Shown here one piece after another: positions 37,601 through 51,400 of a stretch of DNA of 64,000 bases. A model generated the notes under the pieces. It searched no databases, was not told the origin of the DNA, and saw only the letters and a program-made list of their open reading frames with translations. The position numbers and the translations under genes are program-made. Numbering within the stretch: the stretch's first letter is position 1; the number at the start of each line of letters is the position of its first letter. Origin of the DNA: Sarcocystis neurona (taxonomy: Eukaryota; Apicomplexa; Conoidasida; Eucoccidiorida; Sarcocystidae); NCBI GenBank assembly GCA_000727475.1, contig KL647321.1, positions 310,001 to 374,000 on the forward strand. The letters run 5' to 3'.

Positions 37601-40600
37601 TGCGCAGTAGCATCCACATATGTACGCCGTTTCATTGAATTGAAGTACAGGCTGTTGTTGCCGTTTTGAAGCTTGAGTGCATTGTGTATATCTGTGAAGC
37701 TATCCTCATGCGTACATCTGGCTGTTTGTCATGTTTTGTCCGTAGATCTGTACCTCTACAGTTGTTCAACTTCTGACCGCTTGGCTACGCAAGCGCATGG
37801 AATGTGTGGAATTAAAGCTACATGTGGAGACTCACGTACACATGCGTTCGCACGTATGCCATCCTCTCGATACGTTCTCAGCTGTGCACGTCTGTGGTGT
37901 GAATCGACGAAAACTTTACATATGATTTGTTCACAAGTTAACAGTTACTCATAGGTTAATCATGTGACATCTGCCTCCTTCTCCCGGCAACCGCGCTGTT
38001 ACACAAACCTGCGTATACAGCTGATATACGCAGCACGTCCCTACCGAGCCAGTAACAGGGCTCCGAAGTAGTTGCACGACCCTTGTGCTTTTTTCCTACG
38101 GCTGCTCACTGTCGTAGCATGAACCTACCCTTTATTGTACTCGCACCTTCCAAGCACTCCAAGGCAACGAACGCCTAATATTTCTACATGGCAAAAATAT
38201 TCCTGTGCTTCGCCTCCTTACCTGAATTCGGTCGCGCGGCTCTTAAATTGTAGTAGTCGGCAGACGACGCACACTAAGGAACATGTGGCACTTAGCAAAT
38301 CTAGCTGCAGTAAACGAGAAGGATGAAGCAGGCAAATAAGCTCACTGAAGCAAAGGTGATATATAGCAGAAGTGAGACCTGTAAAGGTGAAAACTGCCAT
38401 ACAGATGTACGCCTTTGTCTTGAGCGCATGCAACACCGCAGGTAGGATGAACAAGTTAGACAAAATATTGGCGATAGATACGTGCGAGGGAAGGTATTGT
38501 ATTTCGCAGCGCGTGCCGATGAAGCCTTCGCGACATAAGCACACATAGTCCCAGTAAGTGCCAATGGATCTTGCTGCGCAGAAGTGTCCGTTTCTACATT
38601 CCCCTCGGCAGAAATCGCCCACGTGGAAGCTGAAGAAAAGCTGCACACACGAGGGAAACACACACGGCAGAGCAGTGAACACAGGTAGACGAATTCAAGG
38701 CGGGAGGCGCGGAGGATCTTTGTACGACCGGAACGCTAGGAAGCTCACAAGGAGAAGCAGTAGAGTTGCGCATATCTGCACACTCACATAACGTTCGTCA
38801 GTGTGAGCTCTTCCCTTCTGTGGACGACCTAGCGGACGCCCTACTGGACGCCTGCAGTTGGAAAAAAGCATTTTTGAAAGCAGACACGACCTTACTCTGT
38901 GTACACTGAGTGCAGGTGCGCAAGTGTTTGCGTGGGTAGACGCAGTGGTTTGATACATAGAAGTACGCAAGTAAGTCAACTTGTACGTGTACGTATACAC
39001 AGTAGTATGCATATGATGCGTAGCTGGGAAGGCAGATGTGAATGTGTGAAGTGTCCCTGTATCTCTGACATGCGAATGTTGGAGCATAGAGTCTTCCTCT
39101 TAGAACAGAGTGTTGGCTCAACAAGAGGCACTCCTATTGCCAATCTTGCAGCACTCCAGCGGCCCAACACGCTGAAGTGGAAGTGAATCAAGGAAGCAGG
39201 ACTGCAGCACGAGAAAAGCTCCCGGGCGCAGTGCGTCACTATACACCGCTCCGCGACGCACCAGTACACAGCAAGCAGAAACATCTCAAGGATGCCGTTG
39301 TATCCCGCTGGAATTAGCATTGATTGTTAGTTGAATCTCCTGAGGCCCGTCCCCTTGCACATAGAACAACTTGAACTAAAGAAGTGGACTGGCATTGCGG
39401 GTTGCAACGCAGGAACCTCTACACGACAGATTTTCGTCCGGTCAAGACATCGTTCATCGCACTTATTGATCTTGCTCGACACGTACCCGTGAATACGCCT
39501 GTAATTCTGCGAATGTTCTACAGCAGTGCTTTTATCCTTTTAGCACGGGTCAGCGTATTTCTGCGTGCCTGCCTGACCTCTGCTTCTAGCCCGACTTCTT
39601 TTCTGTTGCGCTCCATCTTCTTGGACAGATGTTGACAGTCGGGTGCCGGAGGACGCCCGTCCTTCTCAGTAGGCTTTGGCAAGCGGAGCCTGCGTTTGAA
39701 GAACTTCTTGTGTGCTGGACAGTAACCCGCATGAGAAAGAGACTTCTCTTTCCCAGGGGGGGCTGAGTGTGTTTCCCGTTGTCTTACAGGTAAAAAGATA
39801 GTTTTATCTTCCTGCCCCTTAGTAGTTTTGACTAGTGTCTCTTTTGTCCCGTCCTTCCTCAGAGCGCCACCACCTCCGTGGCGGCCACCTTTTGTGGCCG
39901 CTAGTATACGTTCTTTTTCTTCTAGAAATGTTTCGTTACTTTGCTGTTTTGCCGGTCTCGCGGTTGTCAGTCCTCCTTTGCCTTCAATTTCCCTTTCGTG
40001 TTTGCTCTCGGTTGCAGTTAGATTTCCTGGCAGAGAACAGGGCAGGTCTGCCCTTTCCGCTTTCGCAGGTTCCTCTCCTTTTTCGTGCGGCTTACAGATT
40101 TTCATTCTCCACGCGGTTACGTAGAGCCCGCCAACGAGGTTGTGCAGCGGCCTCGTTTGCAAGACGATCGGACGGCCCTGCTTCATTTCTTTGAACAAAG
40201 ATTTAAGTGATATGGTCCATTCCACAGCGGCATCTGCTAAGATTCTAGGACCGTACAAGGGCGGAGCATCAATTCCGCACTGCTTCCCTCTTTCTGCTTT
40301 ACTACCGCAAGGCTTGCGCTCCTGCAATGGACAATCGGCTCTTTGGCTTCCTTCAAAGACAGATTGTCGTTCTTCTATGTTAACATGTGGAGGCACAGAA
40401 GAATCTTCTCCCTTAAAGGCAGAAGACTGACTGGCTTTCGTTGCAGGTACAAAGGACCTTCTGTCTTTTGCAACTGCCGAGGCTGCAGACGGGCCAGCTT
40501 TTCCTTCAGAACATAGAGAAAGGCCTTTGTTTCTTATATGAAGTGAAGCATTTTCACTGTCTCCCTCAGTACTGGTAGTAAGAAGGTTCAACCCTTTGGT

Positions 40601-42497
40601 CGACTGTATTAAGCGTTCGTTCACAACGGTTCTCTTCGTTCTTGTGAGGTGAGTAGGTAGTTTTGTGTGACCCGCGTGCTCTGCATTCTGTTTCGTCGTT
40701 CCTCTAGAAGGGTCTTTTCTAGTGTCCACACCCACTATCTTAGTCGTCAGCCTTATCTCGTTATTTTTGCCCCGCTCTTTCTCTCTCCCGTACCCCTCTG
40801 CACCCCTGCTTCTTCCTCGGATTGATTTTCTTCGTGCTTGTGTTTTTCGTCCCTTTTCAGTGGCTCTCAGTGCCGCTTTAGTCGCACTCTGTAGAAACCT
40901 CTTCCGGGAGCGTCGACCGGTGCTCCTTTCACTGACTTGAAGCGTGTGACGCTGTTCTCTGACAACAGCGTTTGCAGTGTGTTTTTGAGTCCTGGTGAGA
41001 CTTACAGCTTCCACACTCAGAGCAGTACCGCCTACACGTTTGTTCAGCGTCTCACTGCCGGTGCTGCTCGTTGTTGATGCGACGCAGGGAGTGCCGTGTG
41101 CCTGCTTAAGGCACAAAGCTTTTGCCGCCTTTGGTCTTGTTAGATGTGGCTTTGACTTGTGAAACGCTTCGTTGGGCAAAGACGACAGCAACGCGTCAAA
41201 GTCAGCTACTGGTCGAAGCGGCATCTTGGCGTGCATGTACCGGTGACCACTTGGTATACTAGCGGCTATACGACGTGTAACACGCCTTACAGAAGTTGTG
41301 GCAGACGCAACACGAGTGGCCTCCGGCTTCCTCCATGTTGTTGTTCTTGTCGGCGTAGTTTCACTCCGGTGGAGATCAGACAGCTGGGCTTCTTTGACCT
41401 TGCCAGTCCCCTTAAAAATGTATTTGCGGACAAGGTGTCTTTTTGCGACAACAGCAGTGGTGAAATGTCTATTGCCGTGATCGTCCCGTACTGTAATCCC
41501 CATGCCACCTGTCGTATCCAAGTGCGCAGTGCTTCGCTTGACACCAGCGCTCGTCTCACGCTCTGCAGTATGCCCTTTGTTAATCGTGCTCTGTGGAGGG
41601 AGATCCCAAGCAGGAAAAAACGGGGCCGTCTTCTTATTGTTTGTCGTGGGTGCATCGCTGAGTGGAGCACTGCTCTGCACAACATGACCTGTACAAGTAG
41701 ATGAAACACTTGCGGTCAGGATTCTCCGGCTGGTTAAAATTGGGCCATCAGGACTCAGTGTGGTCTCCGAGTTGGTGGAGTTTTCTGTCGGAAATATATC
41801 AATCTTTTCGTTAGTTTCTCGCCACAGGGGAATCCCATCTTTCCTGATTAACAGTTGCACTTTCAATTCTGCCTCCTCTCGAACTCCTAAATCGGCAAAA
41901 TGTGCCTCTGTAAGATCGTCAGGAATCCGTATCATTGATCTCACAACAAGAGCGGGCCGTAAGTCGCCAGGAAATAGAGATTGTATAGCATATCTGCATA
42001 CAAATTAAAGCAAGACATGCTTTAACAGTCACAGAAAATGAGCGTGCATTCATTTGAATGCAAGAGGTCTTCAACGGATGTATTATCTATTTTGTGCTAG
42101 AAACGCACACGTGCACCGGTGTACGGGGATTAACTACAAGGTAAAAGTGTACCCACATCTGAGCGAGTGTGCGCCCAATTCGACTCACTCGAAGAAAAAG
42201 AACACATACGTGTGTATAGAGCACATAAGAAGCAAATTGGTTGGTTCCCTTCTTCCCGGTTTTGTGTCCCTTTTGAAACGTTTCACCGTCTTCTTCCCGT
42301 TCTGCTTCCGTGTGCAGAGACGTACACATCCACACTGGTAAAGTGAGCGATTCAACTGATGTGCTCGTCAAGCAGTCCCGTAACCACTAGCGCCCAAACA
42401 GGGTAAAGAACTGATCCGCAACCCTCTTCGTGTAGAAGGACATTGACACGCCGTCCAAATAGGCAACGCAGCTGTACGGCTACCTAAATGCGAACAG

Positions 42498-42532
<35 letters not shown>

Positions 42533-43396
42533 TGTGTGTGTGTTGTGTGTNNNNNNNNNNNNNNNNNNNNNNNNNNNNNNNNNNNNNNNNNNNNNNNNNN
42601 NNNNNNNNNNNNNNNNNNNNNNNNNNNNNNNNNNNNNNNNNNNNNNNNNNNNNNNNNNNNNNNNNNNNNNNNNNNNNNNNNNNNNNNNNNNNNNNNNNNN
42701 NNNNNNNNNNNNNNNNNNNNNNNNNNNNNNNNNNNNNNNNNNNNNNNNNNNNNNNNNNNNNNNNNNNNNNNNNNNNNNNNNNNNNNNNNNNNNNNNNNNN
42801 NNNNNNNNNNNNNNNNNNNNNNNNNNNNNNNNNNNNNNNNNNNNNNNNNNNNNNNNNNNNNNNNNNNNNNNNNNNNNNNNNNNNNNNNNNNNNNNNNNNN
42901 NNNNNNNNNNNNNNNNNNNNNNNNNNNNNNNNNNNNNNNNNNNNNNNNNNNNNNNNNNNNNNNNNNNNNNNNNNNNNNNNNNNNNNNNNNNNNNNNNNNG
43001 TGTGTGTGTGTGTGTGTGTGTGTGTGTCTGTGTGTGTGTCTGTGTGTGTGTGTGTGTGTGTGTCTGTGTGTGTGTCTGTGTGTGTGTCTGTGTGTGTGTC
43101 TGTGTGTGTGTGTGTGTCTGTGTGTCTGTGTGTGTGTGCGTGCGATCGTGGTTGTATTCCGACACAGCTGCGCACGCAACGACATGGGCATACACGACCA
43201 TCTGCACGACAGTAAGTTCAAGCGAGCAAACCGCGAGACCGTTAGGAGTTATCAAAACATGCGCTCCGAAGTCTAACATTGCACTGTACTACTGCTGCGT
43301 CATGTCACATTACGGTTTTTCCACGGTTTGAGGAAACGCGCACATATTCCTGCACACCCCTCCGCTCAGGCTGAATTTCATATATATACATATTGT

Positions 43397-43427
<31 letters not shown>

Positions 43428-46400
43428 CACACGTAGGCGCCGACTACTGTCCAGTGTGCTACAGTATTTGTGTCCGTTTTCTGGTGACTCTTACAACCAG
43501 TGGTACATTAGGTCTATTCTTGTCAGTCGCTGCTGTTCTGTATCTAATGACAATATGTTCGATTTTAGTGTGATCGACCCTGGGTGGATCCGACGCGACA
43601 CCAACTATGTACTCACAACTACACACATCTGTCTGTGTGTCCGGCTGCTAGTTATCCGTTTATATACTTTTAAAAACCGCTTTTTACCTCCAGTCGTCCT
43701 TGGTGGTTAAGCTGAGCCTTCCGTACGGCAGTGGGCGCCGCTTCTTCACATGCGAACTCCAGTGAAGTGGCGGTTGTACCGGTGTTAGCGGCTGTTCGAG
43801 GTTTTGCAGACTTAGAGACGCTTTTATTACTGCTGCGTCGGTGTGCTGCAGCTTCAACGCCTTTCGGATACGTACAGTGGGTGGCGTGTCACCAGCTGCG
43901 CAAATTCTTGTTTCGTTGTACTTCCGCATTTGGAGGGGTATATGCACAGGATCTGTAAATGTTTGCACTTCTTCTACTCCAAGGCTTGCAATCTGTTTGC
44001 GTATCGACGCAGAACTGATAAATGCCTCTTGCGGCGTTTTTGTCTGTAGTTGAGATTCGCGTGTTGCGAAGATTGAACGAGAGAAGTGGTTTAACAAATT
44101 CCAGTAATAAGGCTGGGTAGTCCACCGCAGTGAGGCTGCCTGCCCAGTAGAAGTGGGTTCGTCGCGCGGTGGTGAGCCGGGAATGCTGGTGTACGAAGGG
44201 GGAGAAGGGGTCGTTGCCTGGGTAGCGGACGAGTGAGGGAAAGGGAGGTTGGGATTTGATAGTGACGGAGAAGAAGAAGCAGCACTGGACGCGAACAAGC
44301 AGGAACGGTGAAGTGGAAGCGGATGTACCGATTGCGGGAGTGGAACAGGGGACGAACGGGAGTGTTTCGCATTTTGGGAAAGGAAAATTTCGTGCGACCA
44401 TTTTGGCACTGCTGCTGACACCGTTGTTCTACCGTAAGTTTGGTTTGCTGCTTGTTCCGGTAACGGCGGGGTTTCGCCTGCGTATACCTGGTCTCTGTGA
44501 GAGTGTGCTGTGCGAAAAGAGCTCTTGTGCCTCCGTGCGAATTCTCCACGACCCGCAGAGACTTCGAGCCATTTGATGGGGAGCCGCAGGCTGAAATACC
44601 AGTGGTCCACGTTTTTTGACGCTTTGAGTTCCTTCTTTGCGTCGTCATTCCCGTCGGGCTCGAAACGATATGGATTTGCCTGTGACGAGTCCAGCGTACA
44701 AGCATTAGGGCTGTCCAACTGTTTTTGAGGACGGTGAAAAAGAAGCAAGTCCACCAGGAAATCTCCTTTTGCTGGATGGAAAAACTCCAGCTGGTGTTCT
44801 ACCACTATACCCGGCTTCATTCCTTCCGCGTCCGGAGCCTCTCCCACGTCCGCCCCTCCTACCGGGTGACCTGCCTCTTTTCGCTTCCGGTGACTCTCTT
44901 TTTCCTCCTCCACTCCTAAAATGTACGTCTTCTTGATTGTGGTCCGGATATGCGCGGCGCCCACGTTCAGGCGAAGCGACTCGGAGAGACATGCGACAGG
45001 GATAGAACGCGCATCTTCAATAGGCTGCTCAACGTCCAAATAATCTAGCACAGCTTCCCAAATGTCTTCTCCCGCTTCTACACAATCACCAATAGAGGAG
45101 ACACAATTGGAGTTTTTCCCTAGACAGGGCGTGGAACCCCACCTGTGCTCAAGGTGATCGCAAGCAGGCAGAGGGTTGAAGAAGAAAGGCATAGTCGAAC
45201 GACATGAACAAGGTGGTTTCCACTGGCTTCCAATGACCTTTTGCCTGCTATCACCCTCTTGCTCGGCTTCTCGGTTCGGAACAATAGGAAAACAACTCTG
45301 TCTCTCTCTGTGCGTGCCCCATATTGCAGGTAGGTGATTTCGAGGAACATCGCCCTCGTGGATAACGTGTACGCGAGCGGGTAACAAGGAGAGGATGCAG
45401 CTGAACATTTCATTCTGCTCGGTGCGTCCTTGTGACCTGCCACATCGGTCTGGAAATCGTTGTCCTTTTCGAGAGCTCGAGGAGGACGGAGAAAAGGCGT
45501 ATTTCACGTGGAGTTGTAGGCTCTCGCTCGTCGAAATTGACGTGCAAATAACAAAGTCCTTTGCAGTAGCAGAGGTCTCCTTCGCGCGCCTTTTTCTGGT
45601 GTGCTTCTCTTTTCTACCCGCATTGTCTGCTCCGGTCTTCGGCCTCGCGTCAATCTGGCCACTTCCGTCTATGTCACAGTGAAACTGGACGCCAGGAGCC
45701 TTCATCCCAAATACAAACCTAGAGACACCTGGCATGCACGGGATCTCCTTTAACATATCTCCCTGTTTATTCCCGTTTCCCTCACTTCGTTTCGCTTGTC
45801 GTCTCTTCCTTCCCTCTTCTTTCCTACTAGTGTTCATATCCTCCTCACTTCTCCAGTTAAAGCGTGCCATGTCGAGCCTCAGGGGCCCCGGCCCCACGAA
45901 AGCAACACGCTCCGGGGAGAGCTCTACGCCAACTCGAAGCTTCAGGGCAATAGGCTTGCTTCTAGTGACATGTATGAAACGAAACATTTCGTCTCGCACT
46001 CCGCCGTGCACCACAGTGAACCAGTCGTGGGTTCCCCAGGAAAGCGTGTGCCTGTATGTGCCGCTAGCTCGAACGACTTCTCTCCAATCGTAGTTGTAAG
46101 GACTTGCTGCAACCACGTAGACGACTCCGCACACGTGGCAAATACACGCTGATTGTTCACCTACGGAATCGCATGCATATCGGTGCGGGTAAATATGATA
46201 TTAAAGATGGAAGACTAACCGACCAAGTTACAACCAAACGCTTGCGTATACGATCCGTACGCATATACGTGTAAACGCACTCCTGTGGTGGTCAGTGAAC
46301 CGGACCCTCCGCAGTGCCCGTCGCCGAGTTGCTATACCGCACCAGGTTCCGTTACCTCGCTGTGCTCACTTTCTCGAATACAGGAGACATTTTTACACAT

Positions 46401-48480
46401 TAAAAGGGAAGAACTACACACATTTAGATACAAACAGGTAAATATATACATACACGCACTCATATGCGTAATTCTTGATGTAGGCGATTATCCGTGTAAA
46501 TTCAAGCATACGCAGACACGACCGCGATAGAAAGAGAGAAACACAGGTGTCACACTACGTGTAGTTGTGTGTGTGGAGGCGGGTACCGACCCGTCATGGC
46601 TGCGGGGCATTTAGTTGGACGTGGCACTGCGTATGCATGTGAAATTCAACGGTCTCTTGTGGCAAATACTTTAAGCGTCGGTGTGTGCTGAAATAAAACT
46701 GTAGAGGACATTATTTCTTCGAAGTATTATTTCTGATGGTCCACTAACACATTGCCAGCCTCACCTGTGCACGCGAATCTTTACACGTCTCTGTGTTTGG
46801 ATCGAACACGTTGACGTACAGGCAACACAATTACGTATGCATGTATATGAGGCACGGTGCGACAAATTTACAGAGAGGCACGGCCACTACGCGTGCTGTG
46901 GAGACAAACCACATACTACACGGGCGGATTTGGACAAACACTTGTAAGTGGTGTCTACATGTAGTACGAGCATATATTCACTCACACGGCAACATATTTA
47001 AACTCTTGATGATTGATTTTTGCGCATGGGAAGCACAAGGTTGCTGCAAGCGTCGTATAGCACGAAAAAGGAAGCATAACCGTTTGGTCTGCTCATATAA
47101 GTCAGTGATGTCGCCCCTGCCGATAGTGTGTAACGCCTCCGTAGCCGCTGCATCGTCCTCTACATTCCTCTCGTTGGCCTCTCCTACTATAGTGTATAGT
47201 CTGTGCTCATTCTCTATTTGCGTGTGCGTACATTCAAAGGTGTACGCCAGCGTATACAATGCACATACATGTACAGATTTGTCGGTGTGCTATGGGCAGA
47301 AGAACATACGCATGTGTTTCCCTCTTGAGACATAAATCGCGTTCTCGTTTCCGTCTCCGCAGAACTTACGGCTGTCATCCTTTTTAAGCAATATTTCGAT
47401 TGGAGCGTTACTGAACTTCTGAATTTCGAACAGCAGATCTGCGTTTGCATACGTCTGCAACGTGTCTAGCTTGACTCCATGTTGAACAGCCTCGCCTTCG
47501 TGAACTTCTGTCCATTTCCCAAAAAAGAGTGCCTGATTGGTGGTCTTCTCTGCTCCTCTAGTTTCCTCCCTTTCCTCTTTTCGAGTCATGTTCCGTTTGA
47601 CAGAATCTCTTAAATTATAAGCGTATCCGTTTCTGGCTCTCACTCCGCCTAGTACCGTGTCAGTGTGCCCTCTTCCTTGACTCCCGCTCCGCAGTATGCA
47701 ATCCCCATAATATCGTTGAATTCGCACGAATCCCGCCTTATTACCTTTGTTCGCCACTTCGTGGTCTTTCGCCCGAGGCAGGTGTTGAGTAGCTTCTTTC
47801 TGAGTTCCCTTTCCTTTTGTGTACCCAACCTTCTCCCGTTGTGCTCTCAACTTCGCGAACAAATGACGGGGCGCAACTCTTTGCATTCGAACCTCTAAAG
47901 GATGGATTTCAGTTACACCGTTGCTCACTACAGGGACGTTATGGAACCTTTCTGTAACGAATTTGTCATGTGGTCGTGTATCTTCGAGATCAGCGGGAGG
48001 GAATAAGGCGGAGAATTCTTTCTTTGTGAAGGGCTCTGCGTACGTTGAAGATGCAAGCGTCAGGGCTGGCAAGCCACTTCGGAGGGACGCAAAGATGGAT
48101 GCAAACGCCGTAGAATAGGCCTCGACGCCGACAATGCCCGAGGAATGCATAAGCAGAAGAAATATGGGGAAGAGGAGTTGGTGCAGAACAATAGTAAGAG
48201 AGGGTTTACGCGGGTGATCGAATCCGTAGGTTTTACCATTCATAGCTGACACTGTCCAGGAAGTCAATCGCTTTGTGCTCAGAACAGAAGCAGGGGTACA
48301 CGGCGGACAAGGAGGGACGATGAGCACTGTTGTTGTTACAGTAGGAAAGTAATAGCGACTTCTGTCTTCCATCCTGAGAGGCTCATAGTCAACACTGAGT
48401 TTTCCTTCTTGCATTTGTGCGGGGATAGTGTTGACGATAACAGAGGGGCAACAATCGTGTAGATATCCGGAAAGGGTCAT
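34640..48480 (-). CDS. PGAP6: Giant TMEM8/PGAP6-like CREST-family membrane protein (five exons)
   Basis: TMEM8A (PGAP6) is a CREST-superfamily membrane hydrolase described as a GPI-specific phospholipase A2. Exons (minus strand): 48480-47370, 46106-43688, 41993-39578, 38640-38222, 36590-34640; phases agree and the total is 8316 bases, about 2771 residues (human protein about 770). Order: hydrophobic segment [16 protein letters not shown] near residue 100 as possible signal peptide (an in-frame ATG at 48243 would place it at the N-terminus); beta-rich ectodomain pieces ([39 protein letters not shown]) separated by charged low-complexity sequence; an EGF-like module with six Cys (CRGEC to GTRCE); the 7TM CREST domain. 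Ser (38368-38370) and His (38356-38358) in TSAIYH, Asp (38299-38301) in LLQLD and HALWH (His at 34700-34702 and 34688-34690) match the family's catalytic set. Exon 2 could instead begin at 46148, and the exon 3 donor (GTCAGG) is weak. Confidence 0.78.
34905..36410 (-). other. About 500-residue low-complexity insertion inside the CREST domain
   Basis: Within the last exon of the TMEM8-like gene, helix [19 protein letters not shown] and the helix pair [19 protein letters not shown] plus [10 protein letters not shown] are separated by about 500 mostly Ser/Pro/Arg/Ala-rich residues. Animal TMEM8 has a short loop here. The segment is open throughout on the minus strand; a concealed in-frame intron cannot be excluded by eye. 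Confidence 0.6.
42496..43140. repeat. GT/CA microsatellite around assembly gap 42551-42999
   Basis: GTGTGTGT with occasional CT steps occurs on both sides of a 449-base N run, inside the intron between exons 2 and 3 of the TMEM8-like gene. Frames reading through the Ns are artefacts. Confidence 0.95.
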
Positions 48481-51400
48481 CAGAATCCAGCATGCGATGC
48501 ACCTGCCGTGAGTAACTCAAGATAAATGGAAAAAGGAGTTTCGCCGCAGTGAGAGAACACATTGTTTTTGCCTAAACGCAAGAAAGCAGAAGCGCGACGT
48601 CGCTGCTCAGGCAGGTCCTTACTTTGACACCGTTGCAAGCAAAAGTATTCTGCGTCACTTAGGGCTGTCTATCGAAACGCTCCTTCATTCAGGCTACGTC
48701 AACGTTGTTGATCCCTGTCTCAAGGAATTTGCAGTGAGAGCACAATTGCGCCCCCTTGATCAGAAGTGCCCTACAAAATCTGTTCGGTGCAGTGTGCCGT
48801 TCACTCACAGAATTTGTTGCGCCTGCTTTGCCAACGCAGCAGGTCCAGCGTTACAGTGCAGCCATCCGTGTTGCAATAATGAAAACGAGGAATACTAGTC
48901 CTTTCCAGGTGCAGAATTCTTTTCAGGAACAGCCTTGATACAAAGAACATGCGACGTCCCAGATTCGCACACCAATATGCACACGTAAACACGCACACCG
49001 GAGTGTCGAGCCACCAATTGTATTTTCCTGATACCGTTCACGGTACAGATGATTTTTTGTACGTCACTTCTGACGTCCCGCAAAAAAGATTGTGTCAACG
49101 CGTCAGTGAAGGCCAACATAGTTACGAGGATTGAACTTAGGCGATACCATTACGGGTCAGACACAGGTTCACTAAATCTCCTACAATGTACTTACTTTGT
49201 TGTGGTCGTCATCTGCGACTCACGATACCGACAGTGCTCTACGTATTTCTCCCTGCTACCTGTCTAAGTCGAACATTGACAAGTTGGTAACGACGCTGCA
49301 GTTTCAAGCCATTTTACGGACGGAAGCATTCTCTCTACTGTGATGTTCAGTGTTACGTGGCAGGTGTGAATAATTTCGCCTATTTTTGCTTGAGTTAGGG
49401 TTGCTGCACTCTTAATGCTTATGCCATTCCTTCTCTGTCAGTCGCTGTCGTATTTCTAACACGAATAAGTAGAGCTTTTCCTCTGTTTTCTCTAAGTTCC
49501 CGCATACTACGTCGACAAAACTTCGACCAAAAACCAAACTCGAGAGGTAGCGCGGACAACATAGACCTGGTTAGTCTGTTATCTATCAACTGTCTGGGAG
49601 CTCATGATCTGAAACCGTGTTTCCCCATCTGAAAAAGATAACCATGCGAGGACAGCTTCTGTGAACGTCACAACTGCGTAGTGGATTACTTGTGCAGATC
49701 ATTTTCCGTGCGTATGCCGAAGAGTAAATTCACCATTCTTACATCATAAAACATGTAACCTCACACGTTGGTGGGCAGCTATCTGGTCTCTCTAAAGTCT
49801 TTCATCCCTCTCGGCGTCGGGATGAGATTGACAGTATTACTTGGACACTTTGGGGTAGTTGAACTGGATACAGTGTCCATTTAGAGGTCCCGTCTTCCAA
49901 AAAATTTAAGCTGAGCGACTCTTCCCTAGCAGGAAAACGTCGGAGAACGGCTGATAAGATGCTGAGCGCACCCAGTGCAAAGCCTACTTCGCAATCTACT
50001 GTAAGTCAAATCGGTTGGGGGGAGTCCCCTCTGAAAATGCAAACGGAATTCTTACTTTCTCTCACTGAAAATTTGTGTTAGCCAAACACAGCGACACACA
50101 TATGAAGAAGGGTGATTGTGCAGCGAGTGAGAAACGCCGACGTAAGCAGATTGAAAGCTTACGTGTGTAGATGGAAAAATTGGTCGCTGCGCGGTGCACA
50201 CTTTTACAGAGTAGTTCAAGCAGAAACTGCTCTGATGAATCTTCCAATGAATGCGTGTCATTATTTGAAGCCTGCAGTAGTAAGTGCTTCGGGACAGGTA
50301 GGCGCCTAACGGATCGGTACATCAAATCCGGGTATGAATGAGAAGTAGACGCTTCACGAGGTGTCACGCAAATGATTTTGAAGGAACTCACTAGCCATTA
50401 GACGACGGATGCAAGCATCTGACACATGGTTGCGGCATGCGGGAGTGTGATCTTTCGGATATGGCCGTCGGTGAAAAAGCTCATCTTATTGGCTGTACGG
50501 TGATATATACCTAAGTAAAGTGGAATAGATTTCCACAGTAATTCGTAGAAGTATTCACTTCTGACTCCAGGCCTCGACCTCTTTTCACGGGACAGCTTAG
50601 AAATGAACAAGTTTTCCTTAGGAAGTGAACCGAATACGAGTGCCCTAAGGCGTGAAATCATAGATGGCGTCGCATACAGGGTGGTGAAACAGTGGAGGAC
50701 TGGCGAAGCATCTTAGAGCGGACACCTGTCCATGTGACGGGACGGACTTGCGTCAAATGGAACTCAAAGGAAGCTTCGTCACGCGCAAACAATAACGAGC
50801 ACTTGCCCCAGATACGTCAAGGTCCCGGCAAAGACAGCATACTCCTGTAAAAGATCTGCAGACCAGATTCACACCTTTGTAGTAGTGCGAGTTCAGCTGT
50901 GTCACACACAAAGGTGTATGCACTTATACACACATGCATACGTGTGTACAGCTTTACGTTAGTGAACATTTACTTAAGAAAGTTACATGAAAAAGTGTCA
51001 CTGGCGATGTATATGCATACACACGTGTTAGCAGTAGGCATAGAGTTGTTGGATGCAGCACCTCTTTAGAGATTTACTTCAGAAACGTCGCAAGGAAAGG
51101 CGCCCCCGGCAGGCTGTTATAAACTCAATAAAAGGTAGATTCGAAAATGGAGTTCACCTTGCAAGCAAGTGAGGTTCCGCAAAAGGCGTGTTTGCCTGTC
51201 GCTTACAAGAACATTATGGATTAGAAGCATCCCGTCAAGTTTAGGAAACGGTGTCGAATCTGAGACGGAAAGGGAGGCCAAGATTTCAATGTTCTAACTG
51301 AGGGCAGACAGCTAGCTAGAACGGAGACCGACAGTTTGACAGCGCTCAGCCTCAACTGGCATTATCTTCCTTTAATGGTCCAGGAAAAGTGCATCTTTAA

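Noticed and set aside
42368..43331. Frames of 230-300 codons across the second gap
   Set aside because: Cys-Val or His-Thr repeats from a GT microsatellite plus N bases.
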